NCBI GenBank assembly: GCA_047975545.1 | Contig: JBKEDS010000037.1 | Location: 1 to 52,945, forward strand | DNA from: JBKEDS01 sp047975545 | GTDB taxonomy: Bacteria; Bacteroidota; Bacteroidia; Flavobacteriales; Flavobacteriaceae | Length of the DNA: 52,945 bases | Direction of reading: 5' to 3' | Shown: piece by piece, positions 31,311-39,937 of the stretch | Layout of the letters: the number at the start of each line of letters is the position of its first letter | Numbering within the stretch: the first letter of the stretch is position 1 | Program-made: the position numbers and the translations under genes | Notes under the pieces: model-generated | What the model was told of the DNA's origin: nothing | The model's input: the letters and a program-made list of their open reading frames with translations, nothing else | The model's database searches: none

Positions 31311-31880
31311 ATGAAAAGTATATTCCTATCCATCATAATTTGTGTTTCCCTTTCCGGTTTTTCGCAAATAACCAGTACGGTGGTAAACAAATCGAATTTT
31401 GAAAACTCAGGATTTCCATTTAAAGGCGATAGGGTTTTAACCGTCGAGCATATTACCACTCCAAGTGAAGAAAACCTATACGTGCTTTCCAAAAACAAGC
31501 GGGGGTCGGCGCAAGATTCGCTTTACGTTCAGCAATTTAAAAAAATAAACAACCAATGGGAGGTTGCCGCCGAAAAAATTATTGCCGAAGAAGGTATAAT
31601 TACTTCGGTTTGGGATGCCAGAAAAGCATTTTTCGATGCCGATAAAGATGGTATTGCCGATGTTTTGTTTATCTATGCCAAGCATCCAACGGATAATTTA
31701 GAAAAACAATTGGATGTTGCTCTATTGTTAATTTACAAAAACAAATGCTACACCATAGGGAATACAGGTGAAGATAACTACAACCCGGAACACGATTATC
31801 AAGATTTTGAAAATGAAAACCTGCCCGAACCCGTTATAAGCTACGCCTTGGAATACTGGGGAAAATTAAACAAACAATAA
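31311..31880 (+). CDS. Secreted protein with a calcium-binding-type repeat
   Basis: 189 residues. MKSIFLSIIICVSLSGFSQ is a signal peptide. SVWDARKAFFDADKDGIADVLFIYAKHP contains DADKDGIAD, the Asp-rich loop found in VCBS/FG-GAP-like blades and EF-hand-like loops. The rest (VVNKSNFENSGFPFKGDRVL, then VISYALEYWGKLNKQ) is not assigned. It stands alone between the PIN pair and the small membrane genes, with 146- and 242-base spacers, within the probable insertion. No function is proposed. Confidence 0.65.
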   Translation: MKSIFLSIIICVSLSGFSQITSTVVNKSNFENSGFPFKGDRVLTVEHITTPSEENLYVLSKNKRGSAQDSLYVQQFKKINNQWEVAAEKIIAEEGIITSVWDARKAFFDADKDGIADVLFIYAKHPTDNLEKQLDVALLLIYKNKCYTIGNTGEDNYNPEHDYQDFENENLPEPVISYALEYWGKLNKQ

Positions 31881-32071
31881 TATAAGTTTAAGGCTTGCGG
31901 GCCATTGTAAATTGCCATCCATTTCCATTTAACAAAATTTAGCAAGTACCGTTACCAATTTCTGTCTATTTTTAAGTATTTTTGGGGTTTGGCGCATTTT
32001 TCATTTTTTAAAATAGCCAATAATAACAAATGATTAAATGTTAATTACGATGAAAATTCGGAATTATCAGC

Positions 32072-32115
32072 CGTAAATCAAAAATCGTAAATCAAAAATC
32101 GTAAATCGTAAATCG
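32072..32115. repeat. Short tandem repeat upstream of the small membrane genes
   Basis: CGTAAATCAAAAAT occurs twice in a row, followed by CGTAAAT twice, giving about 44 bases of low-complexity tandem sequence ending 8 bases before the TTG start at 32123. Such a tract could vary in length by slippage and change promoter or leader spacing. The rest of the 31881-32122 spacer shows nothing else. Confidence 0.6.
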
Positions 32116-32122
32116 AACGTCC

Positions 32123-32359
32123 TTGTTTAAACAGCGTAAACATAAAACCTTTAATTACCAGTCTCGGTTTTCAGGCGATAACCAAGCCAAGAGCAACGAT
32201 GTGCCGACTTCCGAAACGCCCGATTTTGTTTCCAAATGGAACAGCCAACGCACGCAAAACCGAAAAATTAAAGCGGTAATGCCGTTACGAACCTTAATCA
32301 TCATCTTGGTATTATTATTGATTTGCATGTACCTATTGGACACAAAATTTAACATGTAA
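32123..32359 (+). CDS. Small single-pass membrane protein, paralogue 1
   Basis: 78 residues from a TTG at 32123. A basic start (FKQRKHKTFNYQSRF), a polar middle, and one membrane helix near the C-terminus (LRTLIIILVLLLICMYLL, about 55-72). The pattern matches the next gene: basic K/R cluster, F-x-Y-Q-x-R, then R-TLIII helix. The two are tandem duplicates. Similar short proteins in Flavobacteriia carry a riboflavin synthase label in databases as I recall, probably only because they sit near ribH; nothing in the sequence supports that enzyme function. Confidence 0.68.
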   Translation: MFKQRKHKTFNYQSRFSGDNQAKSNDVPTSETPDFVSKWNSQRTQNRKIKAVMPLRTLIIILVLLLICMYLLDTKFNM

Positions 32360-32364
32360 GCGTT

Positions 32365-32649
32365 ATGGGACTTTTAAAAATTAGAAAAAACAAGAAGTTT
32401 AGCTACCAACCCCGTTATTTTGATGATAAAGGCGAGGGCAACCCGTTTGAAATCAAACATAAGTTCGACGAACACCGCACAACCGTAGGGGCAAACAAAG
32501 GCTTAAAAGCAAAATTCGTGAATGCGCTCGACGATTTTAAAAACAACCCCGACAGGGCGGCCAATAGGCGCACTTTGATTATAATAGCCGTATTGTTGCT
32601 GGTATTCCTATTTATAATCGAATTCGATTTATCTATATTCTTTAAATAA
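32365..32649 (+). CDS. Small single-pass membrane protein, paralogue 2
   Basis: 94 residues. GLLKIRKNKKFSYQPRYFDDKGEG is followed by a charged region (HKFDEHRTTVGANKGLKAKF) and a C-terminal membrane helix (RRTLIIIAVLLLVFLFIIEF, about 69-88). It lies 5 bases after paralogue 1 and 4 bases before mutL, so it belongs to that operon. Function is unknown. Short C-tail proteins like this may modify a membrane complex. Confidence 0.75.
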   Translation: MGLLKIRKNKKFSYQPRYFDDKGEGNPFEIKHKFDEHRTTVGANKGLKAKFVNALDDFKNNPDRAANRRTLIIIAVLLLVFLFIIEFDLSIFFK

Positions 32650-32653
32650 TTTC

Positions 32654-34504
32654 ATGGCAGATATTATTCAGCTTTTACCCGATCATGTGGCCAATCAAAT
32701 TGCGGCCGGCGAGGTTGTACAACGCCCGGCATCGGTGGTAAAGGAGTTGCTGGAAAACGCAATAGATGCAGGTGCGGAACACATAAAGTTGATAATAAAG
32801 GATGCCGGGAAAACACTCATCCAAGTTATAGACAATGGCAAGGGCATGAGTACCACCGATGCCCGTTTGTGCTTCGAGCGCCATGCCACTTCAAAAATAC
32901 GTACGGCCGACGATTTGTTCCAATTGCACACCAAAGGTTTTCGGGGCGAGGCCTTGGCCAGTATTGCTGCCATTGCCCATGTGGAGCTAAAAACCAAGCA
33001 AGAAGGCAACGATGTTGGGCATGCCATTATAATCGAGGGCAGTACGGTAACATCGCAAGAGGTTGTGGTAACGCCAAAAGGCACGTCTATTTCGGTAAAA
33101 AACCTATTTTTTAATATTCCGGCACGACGAAATTTTTTAAAGTCCGATGCTGTCGAGCTGCGCCACGTTATCGATGAGTTCCATCGTGTGGCCTTGGCGC
33201 ACCCCAATTTGGGCTTTACGTTTTACAACAACGGTAGCGAGGCGTTTAACTTGCCCGCAAGCAATTACAGGCAGCGCATTGTTAATATTTTTGGCGTAAA
33301 AACCAATGAAAAATTGGTGCCTGTTGAAGAAGAAACCGAACTGCTAACCATTTCCGGTTTTGTGGGCAAGCCCGAATTTGCCAAAAAAACAAGGGGCGAA
33401 CAGTATTTTTTTGTAAACGATAGGTTTATAAAAAGCGCTTATTTAAACCATGCCATTTCCTCGGCTTTCGAAGGTTTGCTCAAAAACGGCACGCACCCCA
33501 GTTATTTTTTGTATTTACAAGTGGACCCGCAAACCATAGATATTAACATTCACCCAACTAAAACCGAAATAAAGTTCGACGACGAACATTCGCTTTACGC
33601 CCTGTTGCGCTCGGCGGTAAAGCACAGTTTGGGGCAGTTTAATATTGCGCCGGTGTTGGATTTTGAACGCGACTCCAACCTCGATACGCCGTATAATTTC
33701 AACAGTAAACCCGCCGCAACGCCAACCATTGAAGTCGATAGGAGTTTTAATCCGTTTCAAGACGAACCAAAATCACCTTCAAAATCCACTTCAACCTATA
33801 AAAAAGAACCCGTTGCCAATTGGGAAGGCTTGTATGTGGGCTTGGAGTCTAAAAGCACGCAAACCAAGCAGGATTTTAGCGAAGTACGGTTCGAAAGCGA
33901 GGAAACCACGCTGTCGGCCTTTGCCGACGATGCCGTGGAACAAGCACAAACCACATACCAGCTTCATAATAAATACATTGTAAGCACCATAAAATCGGGT
34001 ATGGTGGTTATAGACCAACACCGGGCGCACCAACGTATTTTATACGAGGAATTTTTAAGGAATATGACCGTTAGGGAAGGGGTAAGCCAACAATTGCTGT
34101 TTCCGTTACAGCTTCATTTTTCGGCGCAGGAAATTCAAATTATAAATAGTTTGAAAGAAGATTTGGAGCATACGGGCTTTGTTTTTTCTAAAGTTGAAGG
34201 CGATGAGGTAGAAATAACGGGCGTTCCCGTAAGTATTCCCGAAAGCGAAGTGTCCATTATTTTGGAACAACTAATAAGCGATGTTGAAAACGAAGTACCC
34301 GACAGCAATTTTAGCGCAACCGATTTATTGGCAAAGTCCATGGCCAAAAGTTTGGCCATACGCACGGGGCAGCTATTAAAAAAAGACGAGCAGGAACATA
34401 TTGTAAACACCCTTTTTGCCTGTAAAGAGCCTAATGTAACACCAACCAACCGAACCACCTTTATTACCATGAGCGTGGACGAGTTGGACAAAAAATTTAT
34501 ATAA
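32654..34504 (+). CDS. mutL: DNA mismatch repair protein MutL
   Basis: 616 residues. The N-terminal GHKL ATPase is intact: VVKELLENAIDAGA, IQVIDNGKGM, CFERHATSKI, and LHTKGFRGEALASIAAIAHV. A variable linker (about 340-440) leads to the dimerisation domain. The metal-binding endonuclease motif, usually DQHAxxExxxxE, reads DQHRAHQRILYE from D454: Gln replaces the first Glu and Arg the Ala. The C-terminal CPHGRP-like segment is changed to PTNRTTF. MutL links MutS mismatch recognition to strand incision. Whether this protein cuts DNA itself is doubtful from these motifs. Confidence 0.94.
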   Translation: MADIIQLLPDHVANQIAAGEVVQRPASVVKELLENAIDAGAEHIKLIIKDAGKTLIQVIDNGKGMSTTDARLCFERHATSKIRTADDLFQLHTKGFRGEALASIAAIAHVELKTKQEGNDVGHAIIIEGSTVTSQEVVVTPKGTSISVKNLFFNIPARRNFLKSDAVELRHVIDEFHRVALAHPNLGFTFYNNGSEAFNLPASNYRQRIVNIFGVKTNEKLVPVEEETELLTISGFVGKPEFAKKTRGEQYFFVNDRFIKSAYLNHAISSAFEGLLKNGTHPSYFLYLQVDPQTIDINIHPTKTEIKFDDEHSLYALLRSAVKHSLGQFNIAPVLDFERDSNLDTPYNFNSKPAATPTIEVDRSFNPFQDEPKSPSKSTSTYKKEPVANWEGLYVGLESKSTQTKQDFSEVRFESEETTLSAFADDAVEQAQTTYQLHNKYIVSTIKSGMVVIDQHRAHQRILYEEFLRNMTVREGVSQQLLFPLQLHFSAQEIQIINSLKEDLEHTGFVFSKVEGDEVEITGVPVSIPESEVSIILEQLISDVENEVPDSNFSATDLLAKSMAKSLAIRTGQLLKKDEQEHIVNTLFACKEPNVTPTNRTTFITMSVDELDKKFI

Positions 34505-34508
34505 AAAT

Positions 34509-35327
34509 ATGATGCGGATTTCCGAGGCGGTAAAACACCTCATTATTATAAACGTTATTATGTTCGTAGGCACGCTAACCATAGGAAATGGCGTGTTTTA
34601 CGATTGGTTTGCCATGCACTTTCCCGAAAACGAATCGTTTAAGTTTTGGCAAATTTTTACCCATATGTTTATGCACGGTAGCGTGGGGCATATCTTTTTT
34701 AACATGTTCGCGCTTTGGATGTTTGGTACGCCGGTAGAACAGGCTTTGGGCAGCAAACGCTTTTTGTTTATTTATTTTTCGGCCGGATTGGGCGCTGTTG
34801 CCCTACAAGTGGGCTATTATTATGTTCAGTTTTACCAAGCCTACCAAGGTATTGTCGATTTGGGCATGAGCAACGAACTGCTGCGTAAAATTATTTCGAT
34901 TAACGCCAGCGATGGCCAGTACATAAGGGGAGAAATTTTAAGACAGCAAATGTTGCCTATTTTAAATTCGTATAATTTTGATGCCGGCCTAATTACGCCC
35001 GGTAATTTTAAGGCCTTGTTCGATTTAAACGTTATTGCCACAAGTAGTATGGTAGGGGCTTCGGGCTGTATTATGGGCATTTTGGCCGCCTTTGGCATGA
35101 TGAACCCCAATGCCGAGCTTATGATGTTGTTTTTGCCCATTCCCATAAAAGCAAAGTATTTTATCCCGGGCATTATTGCGCTCGATTTAATTTCGGGGCT
35201 TTCGGGGCAATCTATTTTCAGCCCAAGCAATACGGCACATTTTGCCCATGTTGGCGGGGCTTTAATCGGGTTTTTTATTATGTGGTACTGGAAAAAAAAT
35301 CAGTTTAACAAAAACCGTTGGGCGTAA
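34509..35327 (+). CDS. Rhomboid-family intramembrane serine protease (first of two)
   Basis: 272 residues with six or more hydrophobic segments. HMFMHGSVGHIFFNMFALWMFG is the conserved loop-helix region. The catalytic Ser is in MVGASGCIMGILAAFGMM (GxSG), and the catalytic His in ANTAHFAHVGGALIGF-like sequence (THFAHVGG type) near the end. A long insert between helices (about 110-170) with polar residues is larger than in simple rhomboids. It cleaves membrane protein helices; substrate unknown. The next rhomboid gene overlaps its stop by one base. Confidence 0.9.
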   Translation: MMRISEAVKHLIIINVIMFVGTLTIGNGVFYDWFAMHFPENESFKFWQIFTHMFMHGSVGHIFFNMFALWMFGTPVEQALGSKRFLFIYFSAGLGAVALQVGYYYVQFYQAYQGIVDLGMSNELLRKIISINASDGQYIRGEILRQQMLPILNSYNFDAGLITPGNFKALFDLNVIATSSMVGASGCIMGILAAFGMMNPNAELMMLFLPIPIKAKYFIPGIIALDLISGLSGQSIFSPSNTAHFAHVGGALIGFFIMWYWKKNQFNKNRWA

Positions 35328-36190
35328 TGGGCAGTTTGTTGGACGATATAAAAGGCAAATTAACCAGGCTTAACGTTCTGGAAAACATTATTGTTATTAA
35401 TATTGTCGTGTTTTTATTGACCTTATTGCTAAAACCCTATTTACATTGGTTCGAGCTGCCCAGCGATTTTTCGGGGTTTATAGCCAAACCGTGGACTATT
35501 ATTACCTATGCCTTTTTGCATTACGATTTTTTGCATTTGCTTTTTAACATGCTCTGGCTATTTTTTATCGGGCAAATGTTCCTAAATTTATTTAACCCCA
35601 AAATGGCCCTGAATATTTATTTTTTGGGCGCCATGAGCGGTGGTATGCTGTTTATGTTGGGCTATACGCTGTTGCCCGATTTTTTTAAGGGCAGTTCCAG
35701 TTTGGTGGGCGCATCGGCAGCAGTTAGGGCATTACTTATTTTTATATGTGCCTATCTGCCAAATCAAGAGGTGCGGGTGTTTACCTTTAATATTAAACTG
35801 TGGTACATTGGTTTGGCGTTGGTAATTTTGGATGTGTTGGGATTATTCGGAACAAACTCCGGGGGCAATTTGGCCCATTTGGGCGGTGTTTTGTTAGGCT
35901 ATTTTTATGCGAAACAATTGTTAAAAGGTAATGATATAGGGAGAGGTTTCGAAAGTATGGCCGATTTTGTTGTTGGTATATTTAAATCGTCTAAAACCAA
36001 AGGAAAGCGAAGAAGCCCCTTAAAAACCGTACATAAAAACAAAAGTAAGGTAGGGGGCTATACCAAAGCCGATTTTAACGCATTTAACCATCAGAAAAAA
36101 ATTGATGTTATCCTCGATAAAATTGGAAAAAGCGGGTACGATAGCCTAACGGCCGAGGAAAAGGAGTTTTTGTTCCGGGCAGGGAAGTAA
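35327..36190 (+). CDS. Rhomboid-family intramembrane serine protease (second of two)
   Basis: 287 residues from the ATG at 35327, which shares its A with the TAA of the upstream gene; a TTG at 35318 is less likely. AFLHYDFLHLLFNMLWLFFIG is the conserved helix. SSLVGASAAVRALLIF has the catalytic Ser in GAS, with Ala in place of the usual Gly after it, and NLAHLGGVLLGYFYA holds the catalytic His. A basic, cytosolic tail from about 215 (KSSKTKGKRRSPLKT) ends in a helical segment KIDVILDKIGKSGYDSLTAEE. Probably a tandem divergent duplicate with a distinct substrate. Confidence 0.88.
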   Translation: MGSLLDDIKGKLTRLNVLENIIVINIVVFLLTLLLKPYLHWFELPSDFSGFIAKPWTIITYAFLHYDFLHLLFNMLWLFFIGQMFLNLFNPKMALNIYFLGAMSGGMLFMLGYTLLPDFFKGSSSLVGASAAVRALLIFICAYLPNQEVRVFTFNIKLWYIGLALVILDVLGLFGTNSGGNLAHLGGVLLGYFYAKQLLKGNDIGRGFESMADFVVGIFKSSKTKGKRRSPLKTVHKNKSKVGGYTKADFNAFNHQKKIDVILDKIGKSGYDSLTAEEKEFLFRAGK

Positions 36191-36206
36191 ATCTGTTATT
36201 GTTTCC

Positions 36207-37223
36207 ATGAAAAACCTAAGCCTCATCAATAAAATAATCTACCTTGTAAACGTGCTTGTGGCAGTTGTGCTTTTGGTGTCGTTTGTTTTGCCTTTTTTTC
36301 CGCCAAAAACCTTTTCAACCTTATCCGTACTTAATCTGGGCGTGCCTTTTTTAATGCTTTGCAATGCCTTGTTTTTTTTATATTGGTTGCTTCGGGTAAA
36401 AAAGCAAATTTGGCTGTCGTTTATCGTTATGGCCATCGGGTATTTTAACTTTGGCACCTTATATAAATTTTCGGCATCGAAAAAAGTGGAAAACCCCAAT
36501 AATATTAAGGTAATGAACTACAACGTGAGGCTGTTCAACCTTTATAATTGGATTCCGGAAAGCGATATAGAAACCAAAATGGTCGATTTTATAAAAACCG
36601 AAGCCCCCGATATTTTGTGCGTTCAGGAGTACCACCCGCATACCGATGTCGATTTGTCGTTTTTTAAATATAAATACGAACGTGTTTCAGGGAAAATAAA
36701 GTACGGACAGGCTATTTTTTCAAAGTATCCAATCGTAAATTCGGGTTCGGTGGCATTTCCCAATACGCCCAACAACGCTATTTTTATCGATATTGTAAAA
36801 AATAACGATACGCTTAGGGTGTACAACGTACACTTGCAATCGTTGCGTATCGATACCAAAATTGAAAATTTGAAAAATGAAGATTCCCAGCGTTTGTTCA
36901 ACCAAATAGGCGAGTCGTTTAAAACCCAACAGGAGCAAACCGAACTGTTTTTAAAACATAAAACAAGTTGCAGCCATAAAATGATTATTTGCGGCGATTT
37001 TAACAATACGGCGTTTTCGTATGTGTACCGCCACATTAAAGGCAACTTAAACGATGCTTTTGAAGAAGCCGGAAACGGTTTTGGCCGTACCTACAATTTT
37101 AAGTTTTTTCCGGTGCGTATCGATTTTATTTTTGCCGATGAAGCCTTTTCGGTAAATGGTTTTAAAACCTACGATGTGTTGTACTCGGACCATTATCCTA
37201 CCATGGCCTCCTTAGCGTTATAG
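36207..37223 (+). CDS. Membrane-anchored endonuclease/exonuclease/phosphatase-family protein
   Basis: 338 residues. Three N-terminal hydrophobic helices (about 9-30, 40-60, 67-86) precede an EEP domain. VMNYNVRLFNLYNW gives the Asn metal ligand, ILCVQEYHP the catalytic Glu, ICGDFNN the Asp and Asn, and LYSDHYPTMASL the final Asp-His. The set is complete, so an active Mg-dependent phosphodiesterase or nuclease is expected, facing the periplasm or cytosol depending on topology. Substrates in the family range from DNA to phospholipids. Its stop overlaps the convergent DUF6122-like gene by 6 bases. Confidence 0.88.
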   Translation: MKNLSLINKIIYLVNVLVAVVLLVSFVLPFFPPKTFSTLSVLNLGVPFLMLCNALFFLYWLLRVKKQIWLSFIVMAIGYFNFGTLYKFSASKKVENPNNIKVMNYNVRLFNLYNWIPESDIETKMVDFIKTEAPDILCVQEYHPHTDVDLSFFKYKYERVSGKIKYGQAIFSKYPIVNSGSVAFPNTPNNAIFIDIVKNNDTLRVYNVHLQSLRIDTKIENLKNEDSQRLFNQIGESFKTQQEQTELFLKHKTSCSHKMIICGDFNNTAFSYVYRHIKGNLNDAFEEAGNGFGRTYNFKFFPVRIDFIFADEAFSVNGFKTYDVLYSDHYPTMASLAL

Positions 37224-37535
37224 GCTTTGCATAAGCCAACAATCCACCGCATCCGATACAATATGCAATACCAAGCCAAGTCCGATTAATCGGGTTTTTT
37301 TGAAGAAAAGCAAACCAACATAAAACACAATAGCGTAATAACTGTGTAAGGGGTGAAAGTTAATACTGCACCTATTGGCCGAAAAAACGGGTGTTGCCAG
37401 CAAATGGTCTATATCGATTAACATACCGCAAAGCATGATTAAAAAAGCCGTTTTCCACTGCGGTTTGTACCAAATTAAGGCTACGGCAAGTGGTAAAAAA
37501 ATATGGCAACCGTAATGGGTAATTGGTTGTAGCAT
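37218..37535 (-). CDS. DUF6122-like small membrane protein
   Basis: 105 residues with about three hydrophobic helices. His/Asp residues recur at conserved-looking places: THYGCHIFLP, GMLIDIDHLLATP, INFHPLHSYYAI and LHIVSDAVDC. This resembles membrane-bound metal-dependent hydrolases of the YdjM type, and I associate it with DUF6122. Catalytic activity is not shown. It overlaps the stop of the plus-strand EEP gene by 6 bases. Confidence 0.65.
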   Translation of the reverse strand: MLQPITHYGCHIFLPLAVALIWYKPQWKTAFLIMLCGMLIDIDHLLATPVFSANRCSINFHPLHSYYAIVFYVGLLFFKKTRLIGLGLVLHIVSDAVDCWLMQSL

Positions 37536-37576
37536 AGTATTGTGTCAGTTTTGTTTTTTAAGGTTTAAGTGAGGCG

Positions 37577-37642
37577 TTTTTGCGAGTGAAACGAAGCAAT
37601 CTTAAAAAAATACAGACTGTTTCACTTTGTTCGCAGTGACGT
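37577..37642. repeat. Intergenic repeat of the cgaagcaatct / gttcgcagtgac type
   Basis: The 129-base spacer holds GAGTGAAACGAAGCAATCTT then ACAGACTGTTTCACTTTGTTCGCAGTGACG, an imperfect palindrome (AGTGAAAC with GTTTCACT). I recognise the same wording from intergenic repeats in many Flavobacteriia genomes. It may act as a weak terminator for the WbqC gene ending at 37665. Confidence 0.55.
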
Positions 37643-37664
37643 TTTTTTTAATGTTTAAACGGTA

Positions 37665-38285
37665 TTAAAAATCTAACGTTTGGTTTTCCAGATAGGTTAG
37701 GGCATTTGGGCCTTCGTTAAACAATACATCCAAAATGCTTAAATTGGAAATAAAACCATGTTTATTGGAAAACACTTGCGTATAGGGTTTAAAATTAAAC
37801 TGGGTTTCTTTTTTTGCCTGTACCAAAAACCTATAATCCTTACCTATTTCAATATGCTTTTGGTAGTTTTCGGTTTTTACGACAGGAAGTTCTATTTGTA
37901 GGCAATCGCAAACAGCTTCAATACAAGCTAAGTTGAAATCTAATAAAAAATCTGCTTTTTTTTCGAATAAGGGCTGAAGTTCATCTTCGTAATATTCAAA
38001 AAAAGGCGAAGTACGGTAAGCCGAAAGTAGGGATTTCCAATGTAGGGCTTGCCATTTTTCTTCATTAAAAATTTTTACATCTTTATATAATTGCCTGTTT
38101 TTTTGCGAATGGATTACGGGAATATTTAATGCCAATTTTCCGTTAGCACCATAAATATAGGTTCTATTGCGGTAGGTTTGTTTTAAAAAATTGTCGCAAA
38201 CTTCAAAAACAACCGTATTGGTATTTACCATTGCCGTAAAATGGGCAATGTTGGGAAAATAGGTTGGGTGTAAAACAGCCTCCAT
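37665..38285 (-). CDS. WbqC-family protein
   Basis: 206 residues. LHPTYFPNIAHFTAMVNTN at the start, FLKQTYRNRTYIYGANGKLALNIPV and YKDVKIFNEEKWQALHWKSL follow the WbqC family, first linked to O-antigen gene clusters. The conserved Tyr-Phe-Pro and Trp residues fit. Its biochemical role is not established. It follows lepB by 11 bases and probably shares its transcript. Confidence 0.85.
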   Translation of the reverse strand: MEAVLHPTYFPNIAHFTAMVNTNTVVFEVCDNFLKQTYRNRTYIYGANGKLALNIPVIHSQKNRQLYKDVKIFNEEKWQALHWKSLLSAYRTSPFFEYYEDELQPLFEKKADFLLDFNLACIEAVCDCLQIELPVVKTENYQKHIEIGKDYRFLVQAKKETQFNFKPYTQVFSNKHGFISNLSILDVLFNEGPNALTYLENQTLDF

Positions 38286-38296
38286 TACAATAAAAG

Positions 38297-39874
38297 CTAA
38301 CTGTTTTGGGCTTTTCTACGTTTTAAAAACTTACTAATACCGTACCATAACAGGATAACTACAATAAACGGAATTAGGAACGAGGTTGGTTTTCCGTTGC
38401 CATTAACGGTGGTAAAAAAGCGTTCCCAACGGGGTTTGGAGCCATCCCAGCTCATCCAAATAAAAACGGGCTTGCCCACCACGTGGCTAAACGGTACAAA
38501 GCCCCATGCACGGGCGTCTATGGAGTTGTGGCGGTTGTCGCCCATCATCCAATAATAATCCTGTTTAAAGGTATAATTAGTAGCGAGTTCATTGTTTATA
38601 AAAATTTGGTTGCCCTTTACTTGCAGCGTGTTGCCTTCGTATTCGGTAATGGCACGCTTGTAAAGAGGCAAATTGTTTAAACTAATGTTTATTGTTGCGC
38701 CTTTTTTAGGAATGTAAAGCGGTCCAAAAAAATCGACGTTCCAATTGTAATTGGGGTCGTGCGGAAAAATATTGGGGTCGCGAACGCCTTCTTTTTGTTT
38801 GTTGGGCGTAATACTGGCCACGTTGGGGTGGTTTTTAAAACTGGCCAAGGCCTCGTTGGAAATAGCAGGGAAATAATAGGTGTTTTGGTTGTTTATAATG
38901 CCAAAACCATCGGTAATATCGTAGCGTTCCTTTAAATATTGCGGGTTAAACTGATTAGTTTTGGGTTGTACATAATAACTAAACTGCAAGTGCGCCCGGT
39001 CGGGAAGTACGTTTTTTTTGCCATTTATGTACACAAAACCATCTTTAATAGAAAGGGTGTCGCCCGGCAAGCCCACGCAGCGTTTTACCAAGTTTGTTTT
39101 TTTGTCTATGGGCTTGTAATAATTTCGGTCGGGATGAAAATCGTTCATATCCAACAAGGTGTCGGCGGGTTGGTTAAACACCACAATATCGTTACGTTTT
39201 ATATCCTGAAAACCGGGAATCCTTAAATAGGGCAATTGCAGTTTGTTTTTCCAGGAATTGCTGCCCTTATGGTCGTCGAACAGATATGATTTTTTGCCCA
39301 TTACGGGAATGGTATCGTGTACCATGGGCGCCGCAACGGTGGTCATGGGTACTCGGGCACCGTAGTGGAATTTGCTAACAAACAAAAAATCGCCCACCAA
39401 CAACGATTTTTCCAACGACGAGGACGGTATGGTAAACGGTTGGATAAAATACGTATGTACAATGGTTGCGGCCACAATGGCAAACAGTATCGAGCTGGTC
39501 CACTCGCCCGAGCTCGATTTTGGTTTTAGGTTACGGTCTTTTATATATTCAACATTTGTAAAATAGTTGAGGTAATAATTATAAAAACCTAAGGTTATTA
39601 TAGCCAAAAAGGTATCTAAATTCGAGTTTTTTCCAAAGCTACGGGCCGTTTCAACCCAAATAACCGCAAACATAATCAGGTTTACAATAGGGAGGAACAA
39701 CAGTATAACCCACCACCACGGACGGTTAATAATTTTCATTAAAACCACGCCATTGTAAACGGGTACAAAGGCCTCCCATGCTTGCCTCCCTGCTTTAACG
39801 TACAGTTTCCATGTGCCAAGACCGTGAATAAGTTGAACAATTAAAATGAAAATAAACCATTGCGTAAGTGTCAT
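38297..39874 (-). CDS. lepB: Signal peptidase I
   Basis: 525 residues, long for the family, which is usual in Bacteroidota. Residues 1-110 hold about four hydrophobic segments before the catalytic part. The nucleophile is S153 in PSSSLEKSLLVGD (aligned to the PSGSM motif of E. coli, with Leu for Met). The general base is K264 in NLVKRCVGLPGD. MMGDNRHNSIDARAWGFVP is the late signature. A long insert between Lys and the end (about 290-420) has no assignment. It removes signal peptides of exported proteins at the inner membrane. It lies downstream of dapB by 63 bases. Confidence 0.94.
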   Translation of the reverse strand: MTLTQWFIFILIVQLIHGLGTWKLYVKAGRQAWEAFVPVYNGVVLMKIINRPWWWVILLFLPIVNLIMFAVIWVETARSFGKNSNLDTFLAIITLGFYNYYLNYFTNVEYIKDRNLKPKSSSGEWTSSILFAIVAATIVHTYFIQPFTIPSSSLEKSLLVGDFLFVSKFHYGARVPMTTVAAPMVHDTIPVMGKKSYLFDDHKGSNSWKNKLQLPYLRIPGFQDIKRNDIVVFNQPADTLLDMNDFHPDRNYYKPIDKKTNLVKRCVGLPGDTLSIKDGFVYINGKKNVLPDRAHLQFSYYVQPKTNQFNPQYLKERYDITDGFGIINNQNTYYFPAISNEALASFKNHPNVASITPNKQKEGVRDPNIFPHDPNYNWNVDFFGPLYIPKKGATINISLNNLPLYKRAITEYEGNTLQVKGNQIFINNELATNYTFKQDYYWMMGDNRHNSIDARAWGFVPFSHVVGKPVFIWMSWDGSKPRWERFFTTVNGNGKPTSFLIPFIVVILLWYGISKFLKRRKAQNS

Positions 39875-39937
39875 AATATTTGTTTTTATCTTTAGTTTGT
39901 AGCGGTTTTGTGTGTTTTGTTACTTATGTTGAAGCTA

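Noticed and set aside
32072..32115. Possible CRISPR-like array
   Set aside because: The units are 7 and 14 bases, directly adjacent with no unique spacers, and no cas genes lie nearby. It is a simple tandem repeat.
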